From Microcoleus sp036704825 (GTDB lineage Bacteria; Cyanobacteriota; Cyanobacteriia; Cyanobacteriales; Microcoleaceae), in assembly GCA_036704825.1 (NCBI GenBank), contig JAUBSN010000026.1, forward strand, positions 21,814 to 85,813: 64,000 bases of DNA. Reading direction: 5' to 3'. Positions 36,201 to 43,893 of this stretch are shown piece by piece. The notes below the pieces were generated by a model. The model had not been told where the DNA came from. It ran no database searches and saw only the letters and a program-made list of their open reading frames with translations. The position numbers were made by a program, and so were the translations under genes. How positions within the stretch are numbered: the stretch's first letter is position 1; each line of letters opens with the position of its first letter.

Positions 36201-36883
36201 ATGGAACGACTCTCGCCAGCAGTAGTTTTGACCGCACAATCAAGCTTTGGGATGTGGGTACTGGCGACTGCCTGCAAACACTAGAGGGGCATAGCGATCG
36301 CGTAGCGGCAGTCAGCTTCAATCCTCAAGGAACCCTTTTAGCAAGTGGTAGTGACGACCATACCATCAAACTCTGGGATATACGTCGCGGTGAGTGCATC
36401 AAGACATTGAACGAACACTCAGCTAGAGTGGGTGCGATCGCTTTTAGTCCAGATGGTCGCTTGCTTGCCAGTGCCAGTCTGGATGGAACGATCAAGATTT
36501 GGGATATCACAAAAGGCAAGTGTATTCGCACGCTAGAGGGACATACAGGTTGGGTAATGTCTGTAGCTTTTTACCCAGACGGGCGCAAGATTGCCAGCGG
36601 TAGCTGCGACCAAACAGTAAAAATATGGGATAGTTTTGAGGGAACTTGCTTGAATACGTTGAGAGGACATAGCAATTGGATCTGGACAGTTGCCCTTAGT
36701 CCTGATGGTTTAAAGCTTGCCAGCGCTAGTGAAGATGAAACGATCCGGATTTGGAGTACGCAAACACAGACTTGCCTAGCAACACAGAGAGCTAGAAGAC
36801 CTTATGAGGGAATGAGTGTTGAAAGCGCTACAGGTTTAACTCCAGCTCAGAAAGCAATGTTAACCGTCTTAGGGGCAGTTTAA
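33293..36883 (+). CDS. STAND NTPase with 14 WD40 repeats
   Basis: A 1196-residue protein. Residues 1-90 form a vMAP-type helical/HTH domain (EALELVEKALDNG, then SYDKIAEASSYDPGYIKDVGS). After the linker DVSIFYGRNQEL comes an NB-ARC-type NTPase with Walker A GMGGMGKTT (Lys146), SRCLLIFDNFEAIL (Walker B), CVILTSREKPKEI and GNPLALKMVA. A short pentapeptide-like stretch (about 535-560) precedes fourteen WD40 repeats (about 563-1165), enough for two seven-bladed propellers. Such proteins are molecular switches in signalling or biological conflict. It is divergent from small-peptide and Cys-rich genes and followed by a lectin-like gene. Confidence 0.92.
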   Translation: MTIEEALELVEKALDNGCLNNVQEVVFRKSWEGQSYDKIAEASSYDPGYIKDVGSKLWQSLSLALSEKVTKHSVQKVLRRVAKQRNQQLEQESSCGLATLSQQNWGEAIDVSIFYGRNQELALFNQWVLRDRCRVVAILGMGGMGKTTLSVKLAEQVQNEFEFLLWRSLSQAPPFEELITELIQFLSNQQEVNLPETVEGKTARLLHYLRSSRCLLIFDNFEAILQGGSQTGQYLKDYECYGYLLKSVGEVRHQSCVILTSREKPKEIGLLEGVTSPVRSLQLQGLTPVEGQAIFTDKGCFSCDSQDWLEIFEHYAGNPLALKMVASGVRELFDGDVAELLPYLRQGKLGFADINELLGRQFDRLSEAEQQVMNWLAVNREPVSLPELETDVVSEAITKQLLGALRSLSQRSIVERTEKRWSLQPVIMEYATSKLVTAICEDIIDQRQQFLRNYALIKAQSKDYIRQAQIRFILQPIVDKLLLSLGNHNKIQQQLKAIVSNLRAEATLQPGYAGGNILNLLVQMQTNLSSYDFSYLIINQAYLQDTNLHDVNFAHCHFYNSVFAQSFGGVLAIAFSPDGQLLATGNANCEVHLWRVNDCPSRSFSEDSAKGDRQRLLTLQGHTGWVRKIAFSPDGQTLASASEDGTIKLWNLFAGECQSTLCKYTDRVYGVTFSPDGRLLANGGNDCTIRIWSAVNGNCLQVLTGHTGGVLSVDFSPDGRCLASSGFDNTIRIWDLQTGECLQTITAHNNWVGSVQFSPDGERLLSASCDRTVRIWRLPDGKCLCVLRGHSQWIWKAFWSPDGRRVASCGEDQTIRIWDVETRTCLHTLIGHSSRVWGISFSPDGQTLASCSEDQTIRLWQVSNGRCIANIQGYTNWVKTVAFSPNGQTIATGHKDRTLRVWDVSSGKCLREIKAHTKGLPAVAFHPNGGMLASGSEDTTIKIWNLSDGSCIRVLKEHTNEVWSLNFSPDGTTLASSSFDRTIKLWDVGTGDCLQTLEGHSDRVAAVSFNPQGTLLASGSDDHTIKLWDIRRGECIKTLNEHSARVGAIAFSPDGRLLASASLDGTIKIWDITKGKCIRTLEGHTGWVMSVAFYPDGRKIASGSCDQTVKIWDSFEGTCLNTLRGHSNWIWTVALSPDGLKLASASEDETIRIWSTQTQTCLATQRARRPYEGMSVESATGLTPAQKAMLTVLGAV

Positions 36884-37081
36884 GCGTAAGCGTTCTAAAT
36901 GTAAATATCCCCTTGTTGCTTTGTGATTAAGGCAACCGCTTGGTCTGCGCCTGTTAAAGCGTTTTACCACCAGGTTGATTACAGCTTGTTGTGGAGATTC
37001 TAGGGACACGGCAATGCCGTGTCCTTACCCTGCATTCCATGCAACTACAAACTTCCATAAAAGTATGATTTCCAATTACTT

Positions 37082-37118
37082 CTGACTTTGATCTGACTTT
37101 GATCTGACCTTTTCCGAC
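37082..37118 (+). promoter_or_regulatory. Phased box array 1 upstream of lectin-like gene
   Basis: CTGAC boxes at 37082, 37093 and 37104 and CCGAC at 37114, spaced 11, 11 and 10 bases. A TGTACG that could act as a -10 begins 15 bases after the start of the last box. The sequence around the last two boxes is nearly the same as in the minus-strand array at 33004. Confidence 0.6.
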
Positions 37119-37192
37119 TCTCAATCTTTGTACGCAGCAGCTAAGTTGATATTGTCCAAGGTGGGTGAAATTGATACTTTTTTTGGGTGTAT

Positions 37193-37229
37193 CTAACTCT
37201 TCTCCAACTTTTTTCTGACTTTCTCCAAC
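37193..37229 (+). promoter_or_regulatory. Phased box array 2 upstream of lectin-like gene
   Basis: CTAAC at 37193, CCAAC at 37204, CTGAC at 37215 and CCAAC at 37225, again spaced 11, 11 and 10 bases. TATACG (37241-37246) begins 16 bases after the last box, the geometry of PhoB-type activation where boxes replace the -35. The gene starts 48 bases further on, at 37294. Confidence 0.6.
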
Positions 37230-37293
37230 TCACAAAGGGGTATACGGAAATTAAGTTGAATTCAGCAACTTCTAAATTTGGGAATCTCTAAAC

Positions 37294-37794
37294 ATGAGCA
37301 AACATTCAGGCAGAAACTTGTTCTTTCTAACGACAGTAGCCATCACGCTGGCAGGGTGGGGAGTGGTAGTGAATAAAGCTGAAGCACAAAGTCAATCAAC
37401 TGTTGGTTGCCCTCATTGCTCAAATACATCGGCTGAACAATGCTTCTACGTAGATTCAAGAAAGGGCTGGCAATATTTCGATCTCGGCGGGTCATACACA
37501 CACATAACTAGCCTAAGCGGAGGCTGGTCTGTAGATGCTAGAAATTACCGACAAGTTGGCCCTGGTGGACACTCAGAACCTGGATTGGAGCCATACAATC
37601 AATACAAGTACGATCAGAGTGTACCTTTCGGTGCTTTATTTGTAGATATTCCTACGGATGGGTATGGTTATGTGTGGGTTCGGGGAAGTCAACGGTTACC
37701 TAGACCGATTACTCGGACTGCTATGCGAATCAATGATGCTGATAATGCGCTCGGTGACAACGCTGGTGTCCTTAAAGTTTGCTTTGGTCGCTAA
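37294..37794 (+). CDS. Secreted PA-IL (LecA)-like lectin-domain protein
   Basis: A 166-residue protein with a signal peptide (hydrophobic FFLTTVAITLAGWGVVV, cleavage likely after KAEAQ). The mature part has GCPHCSN near the start and then a beta-rich domain. This contains GGSYTHITSLSGGWSVDA, GALFVDIPTDGYGYVWV, and near the end RINDADNALGDNAGVLKV, which resembles the calcium/sugar site of PA-IL-type galactophilic lectins (INDxxxxxGDNxGxxxV). Galactose binding is inference. The ribosome site is weak. Two box arrays lie directly upstream. Confidence 0.75.
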   Translation: MSKHSGRNLFFLTTVAITLAGWGVVVNKAEAQSQSTVGCPHCSNTSAEQCFYVDSRKGWQYFDLGGSYTHITSLSGGWSVDARNYRQVGPGGHSEPGLEPYNQYKYDQSVPFGALFVDIPTDGYGYVWVRGSQRLPRPITRTAMRINDADNALGDNAGVLKVCFGR

Positions 37795-38152
37795 TCTGTA
37801 TCTACTCTACAGTTGATGAAGAGCGCGTAACAGTTTTCGCAGTCCTACACGTTCGACACAGTCCTGATTCTTGGCGGCGAAGAGTTGAGTAGCCATTACA
37901 TTTGTGCTTGTGAAAAGGAAAGTCTCAAACTTCGCTGTACCAAACAGATGGTTTGACTGTTCGCTGTCTTGCCGATTGTCTCTCCTCCGCAAGGTTTGCC
38001 TTAACCACCTAATGTATCGCTAGTGAGCGATCGCCTACAGCAGTAGCGAAGCCGATCGCATAGACCATTCCTTCCGGTTGGGTAAATCGTATGGGTGTAT
38101 CTATTTTACATCGTGTTAGATGACCAATGAGTAATTTTTAGATACTTTTCCA
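37795..38152. other. Intergenic region
   Basis: About 360 bases. It contains one short cyanobacterial palindromic unit, GCGATCGCCTACAGC...GCGAAGCCGATCGC (about 38026-38059), of the same kind as the one inside the IS4 remnant and near 32910. No gene is supported. Confidence 0.5.
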
Positions 38153-40348
38153 ATGAATAATTCACACCTGCAAAACCATCAACACATTCCCAAATCAGTT
38201 ATTAAAACGAGCCGCGAAGAACTGGATATTTCAGAGCTTCAAATTCACCAACAGGAGAATAAGAACGCACAACCTGTTCCTGTCGATAAGCTGCCAGAAG
38301 ATTTACATGGCTATGCTTTTATTGTTGGAGCTTTATTTCAAGCAGAGAATCGACCCCAAGAAGATGGAACGCTACTGTATACAGGCGATGGCATGATCTA
38401 TCGCCTGGGTTTTGAGGATGGCAAAGCAACACTGAAAACGAGAATTGCTAAAACCCCTTGTTACTACGCAGATTTACCAACGCAATTATATTTAGCAGAA
38501 AAGGCAATAGAACCTAAAGCACAGTTCGCTAAAAACAATCGGATTTTTTCTTATTTTAGTGGATTTCGAGATGGGGGTCAGAGCCGATATAGCATTATTC
38601 TCGGTGCAAGAAACCAGTTAAACACTGCCTTTTTACGAACCCGCGATCATCTCTTAGTTACAATCGACGCTGGTCGTCCTTATGTAGTCGATCCCAATAC
38701 TTTAGAACTCATAGAACCTACAGGTTCTACAAATGAGTGGAAAGGTATTTTCCCGGTGATGGCTAAATTCCTCAGAAATAATATTTTTGATATCTACATT
38801 AATTCAGCGCATCCGGTTGCTGATGTCAGCCACTTAGATGACAAGCTAGACGAGTTTTTTACAACAAATTACTCTACAGGATATAACGGAAAGTTTAGAA
38901 AACCTGTTAATTTTGTACTAGACCGTCTCAGCGTACTACTCAAACTTCTATTTAAAAATAGAGTTTCTGGCCAGGAAGACTTCGGACGCTTTACCTATTT
39001 AGTTCGCTATCAATTTGGTAACGAAGAAGCAGGGATAAAGCCAAAAATGAAGTCTTGGCGAATGGTTTTACCTGATAATCAACCAGTTCTGGTCGAACAA
39101 TCGCTTCATCAATTAGCCATTACAGAAAAATATTTAATTCTATCTGACATTACCTTCAGAATGGAGTTTTCCCAAATATTTTCTCCCTTCTTTGTTGGCT
39201 TTCTTCGACTAACAAACTTTGGACAAAATAAATTTTATTCCTTCGGAGCTTGGCTTTACTCGGTTTTTATACGTCAATCTAAGCCGTTGCCATTTGGTAA
39301 TCTATATATAGTGAAGCGCGAAGATCTAGACAAAAATACTGAGGCAGCACAAGTTACAGCCCAGAAGGTCACTATTCCGATCGAAATTTCTCACTTTGCG
39401 GCAGACTACGCGAATCCAGATAACAAAATCACCATTCATATTGGTCATAGTAATGGTTGGGATGTAACAGAGGGAATTACTCGCTACGACCAATCTGTAC
39501 CCGGAAGACCGCTCCGGAAGGATTTGGAGGGTATGATGTCTGGTACGACAGATTTAGGTTCTCTCGGACGGTATGTAATTGATGGGGAGACTGGAGAAAT
39601 CAAAAGTTCCAAGCTAATTCACGATACTGAATCAACTTGGTCGCTGTCTGTCTACACTCATCGAGACCTCTGCCGCGACAGTAACGAGACATCGTCCCAG
39701 ACTGTAAAAAATATCTATTGGATGTCCTGGGGATTCACCTGGGAGTTAATCCCGCAACGGATATACGAGGCTTACAAAGCTGATGGACATAGGGTTGTAG
39801 CAATTGAAGACCTGCCAGACCACAAACCCGCAACCCTGCTCCGCCTAGACACAGAAACAATGGAAATCGTTGACCGTTTCCACTTTCCCGATCGGCATTT
39901 TGCTTGCTCGCCACAATTCATTCCCAGTTCTGGGCCCTGCCCAGAAGGAAAAGATAAGTCAACACAAGGTTATATAGTTTGTATAGTTCTAACAGACAAT
40001 CCAACGGGGCTAGATGAACCTAGAGACGAGTTTTGGATTTTCCACGCGGATGACTTCAACAACAAACCGATCTATCGATTGAGCGCTCCTGCAACTGAAA
40101 AACCTCTGAATCTGGCGCTAACCCTGCATTCAACTTGGCTTCGCGATCTTCATCAAGGACGACAGTACTCGGAGGATGAGCGACGCCAAAAACGAGAGGC
40201 TTCCATCAAGCTCGACTACGATCGTTTATTGGAAGAAAAATGCCAAACAATCGACAACTTATTCCACAACATTGTCTATCCTCACTTTATTAATCAAACG
40301 TTAGAAAATAAATTCGAGGAGATTTTGAAATCCCAAACTGAGTTGTAG
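38153..40348 (+). CDS. Large carotenoid-oxygenase (RPE65/CCD-type) family protein
   Basis: A 731-residue protein, longer than the usual 480-550 of bacterial carotenoid cleavage oxygenases. Family features include PEDLHGYAFIVGA at the N terminus, GDGMIYRLGFEDGKA, and LHQLAITEKYLILSD, with a likely iron His (H319) as in HDFAITE motifs. Others are THRDL, the late segment YIVCIVLTDN...DEFWIFHADDFNNKPIYRL, and LTLHSTWL, with a likely iron His (H659). Additional His candidates are in NSAHPVAD and EISHFAAD. It probably cleaves a carotenoid-type or stilbene-like polyene; substrate unknown. It is soluble, with a C-terminal coiled extension. Confidence 0.85.
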   Translation: MNNSHLQNHQHIPKSVIKTSREELDISELQIHQQENKNAQPVPVDKLPEDLHGYAFIVGALFQAENRPQEDGTLLYTGDGMIYRLGFEDGKATLKTRIAKTPCYYADLPTQLYLAEKAIEPKAQFAKNNRIFSYFSGFRDGGQSRYSIILGARNQLNTAFLRTRDHLLVTIDAGRPYVVDPNTLELIEPTGSTNEWKGIFPVMAKFLRNNIFDIYINSAHPVADVSHLDDKLDEFFTTNYSTGYNGKFRKPVNFVLDRLSVLLKLLFKNRVSGQEDFGRFTYLVRYQFGNEEAGIKPKMKSWRMVLPDNQPVLVEQSLHQLAITEKYLILSDITFRMEFSQIFSPFFVGFLRLTNFGQNKFYSFGAWLYSVFIRQSKPLPFGNLYIVKREDLDKNTEAAQVTAQKVTIPIEISHFAADYANPDNKITIHIGHSNGWDVTEGITRYDQSVPGRPLRKDLEGMMSGTTDLGSLGRYVIDGETGEIKSSKLIHDTESTWSLSVYTHRDLCRDSNETSSQTVKNIYWMSWGFTWELIPQRIYEAYKADGHRVVAIEDLPDHKPATLLRLDTETMEIVDRFHFPDRHFACSPQFIPSSGPCPEGKDKSTQGYIVCIVLTDNPTGLDEPRDEFWIFHADDFNNKPIYRLSAPATEKPLNLALTLHSTWLRDLHQGRQYSEDERRQKREASIKLDYDRLLEEKCQTIDNLFHNIVYPHFINQTLENKFEEILKSQTEL

Positions 40349-40509
40349 AAGTCTCACAATCTCTGAGAAGAGGTTGCGCCGCACTCTTCATACCTCCCTA
40401 TTTTTGGTCATCAACCATGTTGACTGAATTGGTATGGATGAAAATCAGACAGCTAACTCAAAGCTCTCAAAAGACGAGGCGCGACAAGGTACTCCCCAAA
40501 CGACCTTAT

Positions 40510-41806
40510 CAGGGTAAGAGCATCTCAATCATGCTTGACACAAGCATTTGAGATTTTGCATCATATACTCATCATTCATCGCCGCTCGTTTCTTTTTTTG
40601 CCGCACACTATGTCGGAGAGTTGTTTCTTGATTGATGGCATTAAGCGCCATTCGTCTTAGAACAGCCAAGTTCTGAGGGCTGTTTAACGACCGAATGCGA
40701 CACAGGTCTTCATTAAAAGTAACATCTAAAACCCAATGAACTTGGTTTTCAATCCCCCAATTTTGACGAATGGCACGGCCATTCCGCTTTAGCATCCACG
40801 GGTAAAGAACTTAGGTAAAACTGTACCTCTTGAGTCGTTTTGTTCCAAAGATGACGGACTCGTTTTACAAAAACAATAGTCTGAATATCTGTCCATTATT
40901 CTTGTTTATAAAGCCCTCCTAATGCCACCACTGGCACCGCCCAAACTTGTCTGATTTCGAGGCGATGATGTCCCTTTTCTGTTCGAGAATATTGACTGAC
41001 TTCAATTCCTTCAAAATGTTGAGCTTTCGCCATTTCAAACCAAGTTTTAACTTGATTATAAAGAGTGGGATGATTGCTTTTAAAAGTCACTATATAATCA
41101 GCTTTTTTCTGACGAATTAATCGAACAATTTCGGCTTGAGTCCCCATAGCATCAATTGTAATAATGGCTCCAGCGATGTCAATTAATTCCAATAAGGCGG
41201 GGATGGCTGTGATTTCATTTGAGTGGTCTTCAACTTTGATTTGTCCCAGTACCAAGCGATGTTCCCTTGCCCAAGCGGTCACTAAATGTAAGTTTTTTAC
41301 TTTTTTTTCTCGGTCGTAAGAACCTCTCAATTGTTTTCCATCAATTGGGATTACCTCTTGGGAAACTGAACCCACTAATTGACGAACTAATTGAGCTAAT
41401 TTTTGCTCTAAAATCTTGGGGTCAAGCTTTTCAAAAACAAGGGCGTAATGTATCATCACTTGGGATGCCATTCGGTAATTCTAAGAATTGCTTTAACCAA
41501 GAAAGCTTATTAATTCCATAACTTTCCATGTCTTCCCATCCCGGGAGCTCCGGCTATGATAGCTAATAGAGCAATGACGAGAATATCTTTAAGCAAATGT
41601 TGTTTAGTTCGATTGACTCTGGGGTCTGGTACGTCATTTAAATAAGTTGAGAAGCTCGTTTTTAAATCTTCTAGGGAAATGGGTTGTGGCTTATTAAGTG
41701 CTTCAGATTTTGCCGATTTCTCAGTTAATTTGTCTGGAGCAAATCCTTTACCCATAAACTTTTTCTTCTTTTGATGACTTAGCTTTTAATGCATTATAGA
41801 ACCCTG
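40510..41806 (-). mobile_element. ISAs1-family insertion sequence remnant
   Basis: About 1297 bases bounded by CAGGGT (40510-40515) and its complement ACCCTG (41801-41806), a plausible core of inverted termini. The outer context differs and no target duplication was found. It contains a single broken ISAs1 transposase. The boundaries are tentative. Confidence 0.6.
40529..41755 (-). pseudogene. Frameshifted ISAs1-family transposase
   Basis: The transposase reads in order across frames. The N terminus is MGKGFAPDK...YLNDVPDPRVNRTKQHLLKD (to about 41530). Then comes EDMESYGINKLSWLKQFLELPNG in another frame, then a third frame with EVIPIDGKQLRGSYD (first Asp), AIITIDAMGTQ (second Asp) and TFKSNHP. 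After another shift, RQNWGIENQVHWVLDVTF supplies the Glu. At least three frameshifts separate the pieces, so no active enzyme is made. The DDE residues survive in the fragments. Confidence 0.88.
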
Positions 41807-42283
41807 ACTAACGCGAAAGCTACTATGGATATCTTATCTTTTTTGTCAAGTACAATTTATACCAAATTAGATGAGCTTACCCTGCATTTTTAGCTTTCAT
41901 TCAAAAAGTTTCCTAACGGGACTCAAACAAATTGCTGGCTAAAATCGGCTTGTATTCCGCTGTGGGTAAAGAGTTCAGCTCGCTCCGGGTAATGGAGGCT
42001 CAAACCAGTTGTAGTAACAGAATAGCAAAAACGATCTGAAAGTATTATAGGGACTGGGTTTGAGCCTCTTTTCAAGATAAACTTTGTTTAAGTCCCGCTA
42101 AGTATTGTTAATTAGTGTTAATTTAGTTTAAGTAAATAATTTTAATCTGGTGTAGTTCTCACAAAAATACCTAATAAAAATACTAATAGCTGTTAGGTAA
42201 CTTATCGGTCTTGAGTGTTTTATAAATGTAGAAGGCAGGATTTTATAACACTTGCTATCATAAAAGTTAAGAGGACAGCTTAA
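41807..42283. repeat. Nested inverted repeat (about 185 bp) in intergenic region
   Basis: AACGGGACTCAAACAAA (41915-41931) faces TTTGTTTAAGTCCCGCT (42083-42099). Inside, GAGGCTCAAACC (41995-42006) is the exact complement of GGTTTGAGCCTC (42057-42068). This looks like a small palindromic non-coding element. The rest of the gap to the next gene is A+T rich, with no feature beyond an AGAGGA ribosome site before ATG 42284. Confidence 0.65.
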
Positions 42284-43273
42284 ATGGCATCAGTTCAACT
42301 GACAAATCAGTTAACTACAACTGACAAGAGTATCCCGACTCCTACTCCGAATGATTTCCTTCCAACGGCAACTCGCGCTAAAGATTACCTCTTAGAAGTA
42401 GAGTTAGTTAATCAGTCTATATCAATTGATCTTTTTAAAGGTCTGAACACTAGCTACGACCCTTACGTGCAAGTTTTTCAGATACCCAAAGGCACCAGGG
42501 GTGCGAATGTAGTAGCTGATTCGGGTACTCTTGTTGCTCTGGATAATGATGGCTACGGCGTCCCCAGAGGAAACTCAAAAATACCGAGTCCTACTGCCCA
42601 ATACTTCAATGGTGCTCCTCCCCCGCTTAAAAGTGTGCCTGGTGTGGACTATGTAGTCCGCGTGACTAGCTATGATGCGTTAACATCATTTCCTCAGCCT
42701 TTCACATTACAGGTTTCAACTGACCGTGGCAATGTCGCCTTGAAAGACCCCGTAACAGGTGCGACTTTAGATGCACAAGGCGACATCATCCCGGGCGGTA
42801 ACGGCGACCCTCTAACAGGCAATCTTCCCGTCCGGCGTTTCTTTGACAAGGTGGCAGGATCGCATTTTTATACCACAGACCCGACAGAGAAAGCTGACCG
42901 ACTAAACAACCCTGCTCGTTACCAGAGTGAAGGCGATGAATTTATCGCTCCAGCCAACGGTAACGCAAAGGTTCAACGCTTCTTCAATACAGCATCAGGA
43001 ACCTATTTCTATACGAATAAACCTACTGACATACAGTTTATTCGCGACAACTTACCCCAGTTTCGTGCTGAGGGGGAGGTTTTCAATTCATATAACACGG
43101 CAGTTTCGGGTGCGGTACCCGTCTATCGTTTTACCAACCTGGCGAGGGAACGCGAAAATCCGCTAAATATTACACACTTTTTCACCGCAAAGCCAAGCGA
43201 TCGGGCGGCGGCACAGGCGAGGCCAGATTTCCGGGATGAGGGAGTTGCTTTTTATGCTCTTCCCGCCGCCTAA
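42284..43273 (+). CDS. DUF5648-type repeat protein, probably exported
   Basis: A 329-residue protein with no N-terminal signal peptide. Residues about 25-165 form a beta-rich domain starting TRAKDYLLEVEL. The C-terminal part (about 183-327) has three related units: VRRFFDKVAGSHFYTTDP, VQRFFNTASGTYFYTNKP and VYRFTNLARE...THFFTAKP, each followed by a DxxxxxEGxxF strand. This is the DUF5648 pattern of secreted surface domains. Export without a Sec signal would need a type I system; that is inference. AGAGGA precedes the ATG. Confidence 0.8.
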   Translation: MASVQLTNQLTTTDKSIPTPTPNDFLPTATRAKDYLLEVELVNQSISIDLFKGLNTSYDPYVQVFQIPKGTRGANVVADSGTLVALDNDGYGVPRGNSKIPSPTAQYFNGAPPPLKSVPGVDYVVRVTSYDALTSFPQPFTLQVSTDRGNVALKDPVTGATLDAQGDIIPGGNGDPLTGNLPVRRFFDKVAGSHFYTTDPTEKADRLNNPARYQSEGDEFIAPANGNAKVQRFFNTASGTYFYTNKPTDIQFIRDNLPQFRAEGEVFNSYNTAVSGAVPVYRFTNLARERENPLNITHFFTAKPSDRAAAQARPDFRDEGVAFYALPAA

Positions 43274-43383
43274 GCAGGCAGTTGGATTCATCTAGGTTTA
43301 AAATGAGTAGTAGGGTGTGTGCGACGCACTCTACTTTTTCATCTATTCAACTTCTGGGTAACAAGCGATATTTTGGTCATCCC

Positions 43384-43893
43384 ATGAACAATCTCAGTAC
43401 AAAACCTTCGCTTTTCAAGGCTTTAACTGTCATTAGCTTGTGCTTGTATCTAATCTTAGCTGTCAGCCCGCCCGCTTTCGCCTCGATTCACAAATATCCC
43501 GAAACTGCCGAGACAGTAATGTTCCGATCCGTACAAAGCCTACGCGATACAGATGACAAAGCATGGCAGGTTGTTTTGTACAAGCGAGTCAAGTCGGGAG
43601 TAGTAAAATCTTTAAATCTGAGATTAGTAGGATTTCCGGGAATAGAAATGCAGCACCCGGTTCCGCTGAAAGTTGCTGCGGGCAAGCGCGAAATTGGCAA
43701 GGCTAATGATATTTGGAGCGAGTCGAATTTGCCGATTAATGTCGGAGAATACGATTTCAAATCAATAATTACAAAGTTGGACAGTAATCGACCTTTGCGG
43801 TTGAATTTACCCGCGAAAAATCAACAAGAAACAGAATTGCTGGTTCCTCCTTTTGCTGTCAGAGAATGGCGGCTGTTGTTAGAGAGAAACTAA
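43384..43893 (+). CDS. DUF3122-like secreted protein
   Basis: About 169 residues from ATG 43384. The frame extends upstream to 43282, but the hydrophobic signal core begins just after 43384, and this start gives MNNLSTKPSLFKALTVISLC, then LAVSPPAFA, with cleavage after FA. The mature part has the DUF3122 look: ETVMFRSVQSLRDTDDKAWQ, VVKSLNLRLVGFPG and VREWRLLLE. Cyanobacterial family of unknown function, probably lumenal or periplasmic. Confidence 0.8.
   Translation: MNNLSTKPSLFKALTVISLCLYLILAVSPPAFASIHKYPETAETVMFRSVQSLRDTDDKAWQVVLYKRVKSGVVKSLNLRLVGFPGIEMQHPVPLKVAAGKREIGKANDIWSESNLPINVGEYDFKSIITKLDSNRPLRLNLPAKNQQETELLVPPFAVREWRLLLERN

Larger units (their letters stand above)
36884..37293. other. 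Intergenic region with palindrome and two box arrays
   Basis: A 410-base gap between the WD40 gene and the lectin-like gene. It contains the palindrome GGACACGGCAATGCCGTGTCC-type repeat (37004-37024; arms GGACACGG and CCGTGTCC) and the two phased box arrays described separately. No ORF is supported. Confidence 0.7.

Noticed and set aside
35953..36321. 122-codon minus-strand frame inside the WD40 repeats
   Set aside because: Repeated antisense of the WD40 codons; several similar shadows exist along the same gene.
40500..41816. Target-site duplication around the ISAs1 remnant
   Set aside because: The 8-10 bases on either side of the CAGGGT/ACCCTG ends do not match, so no duplication is claimed.
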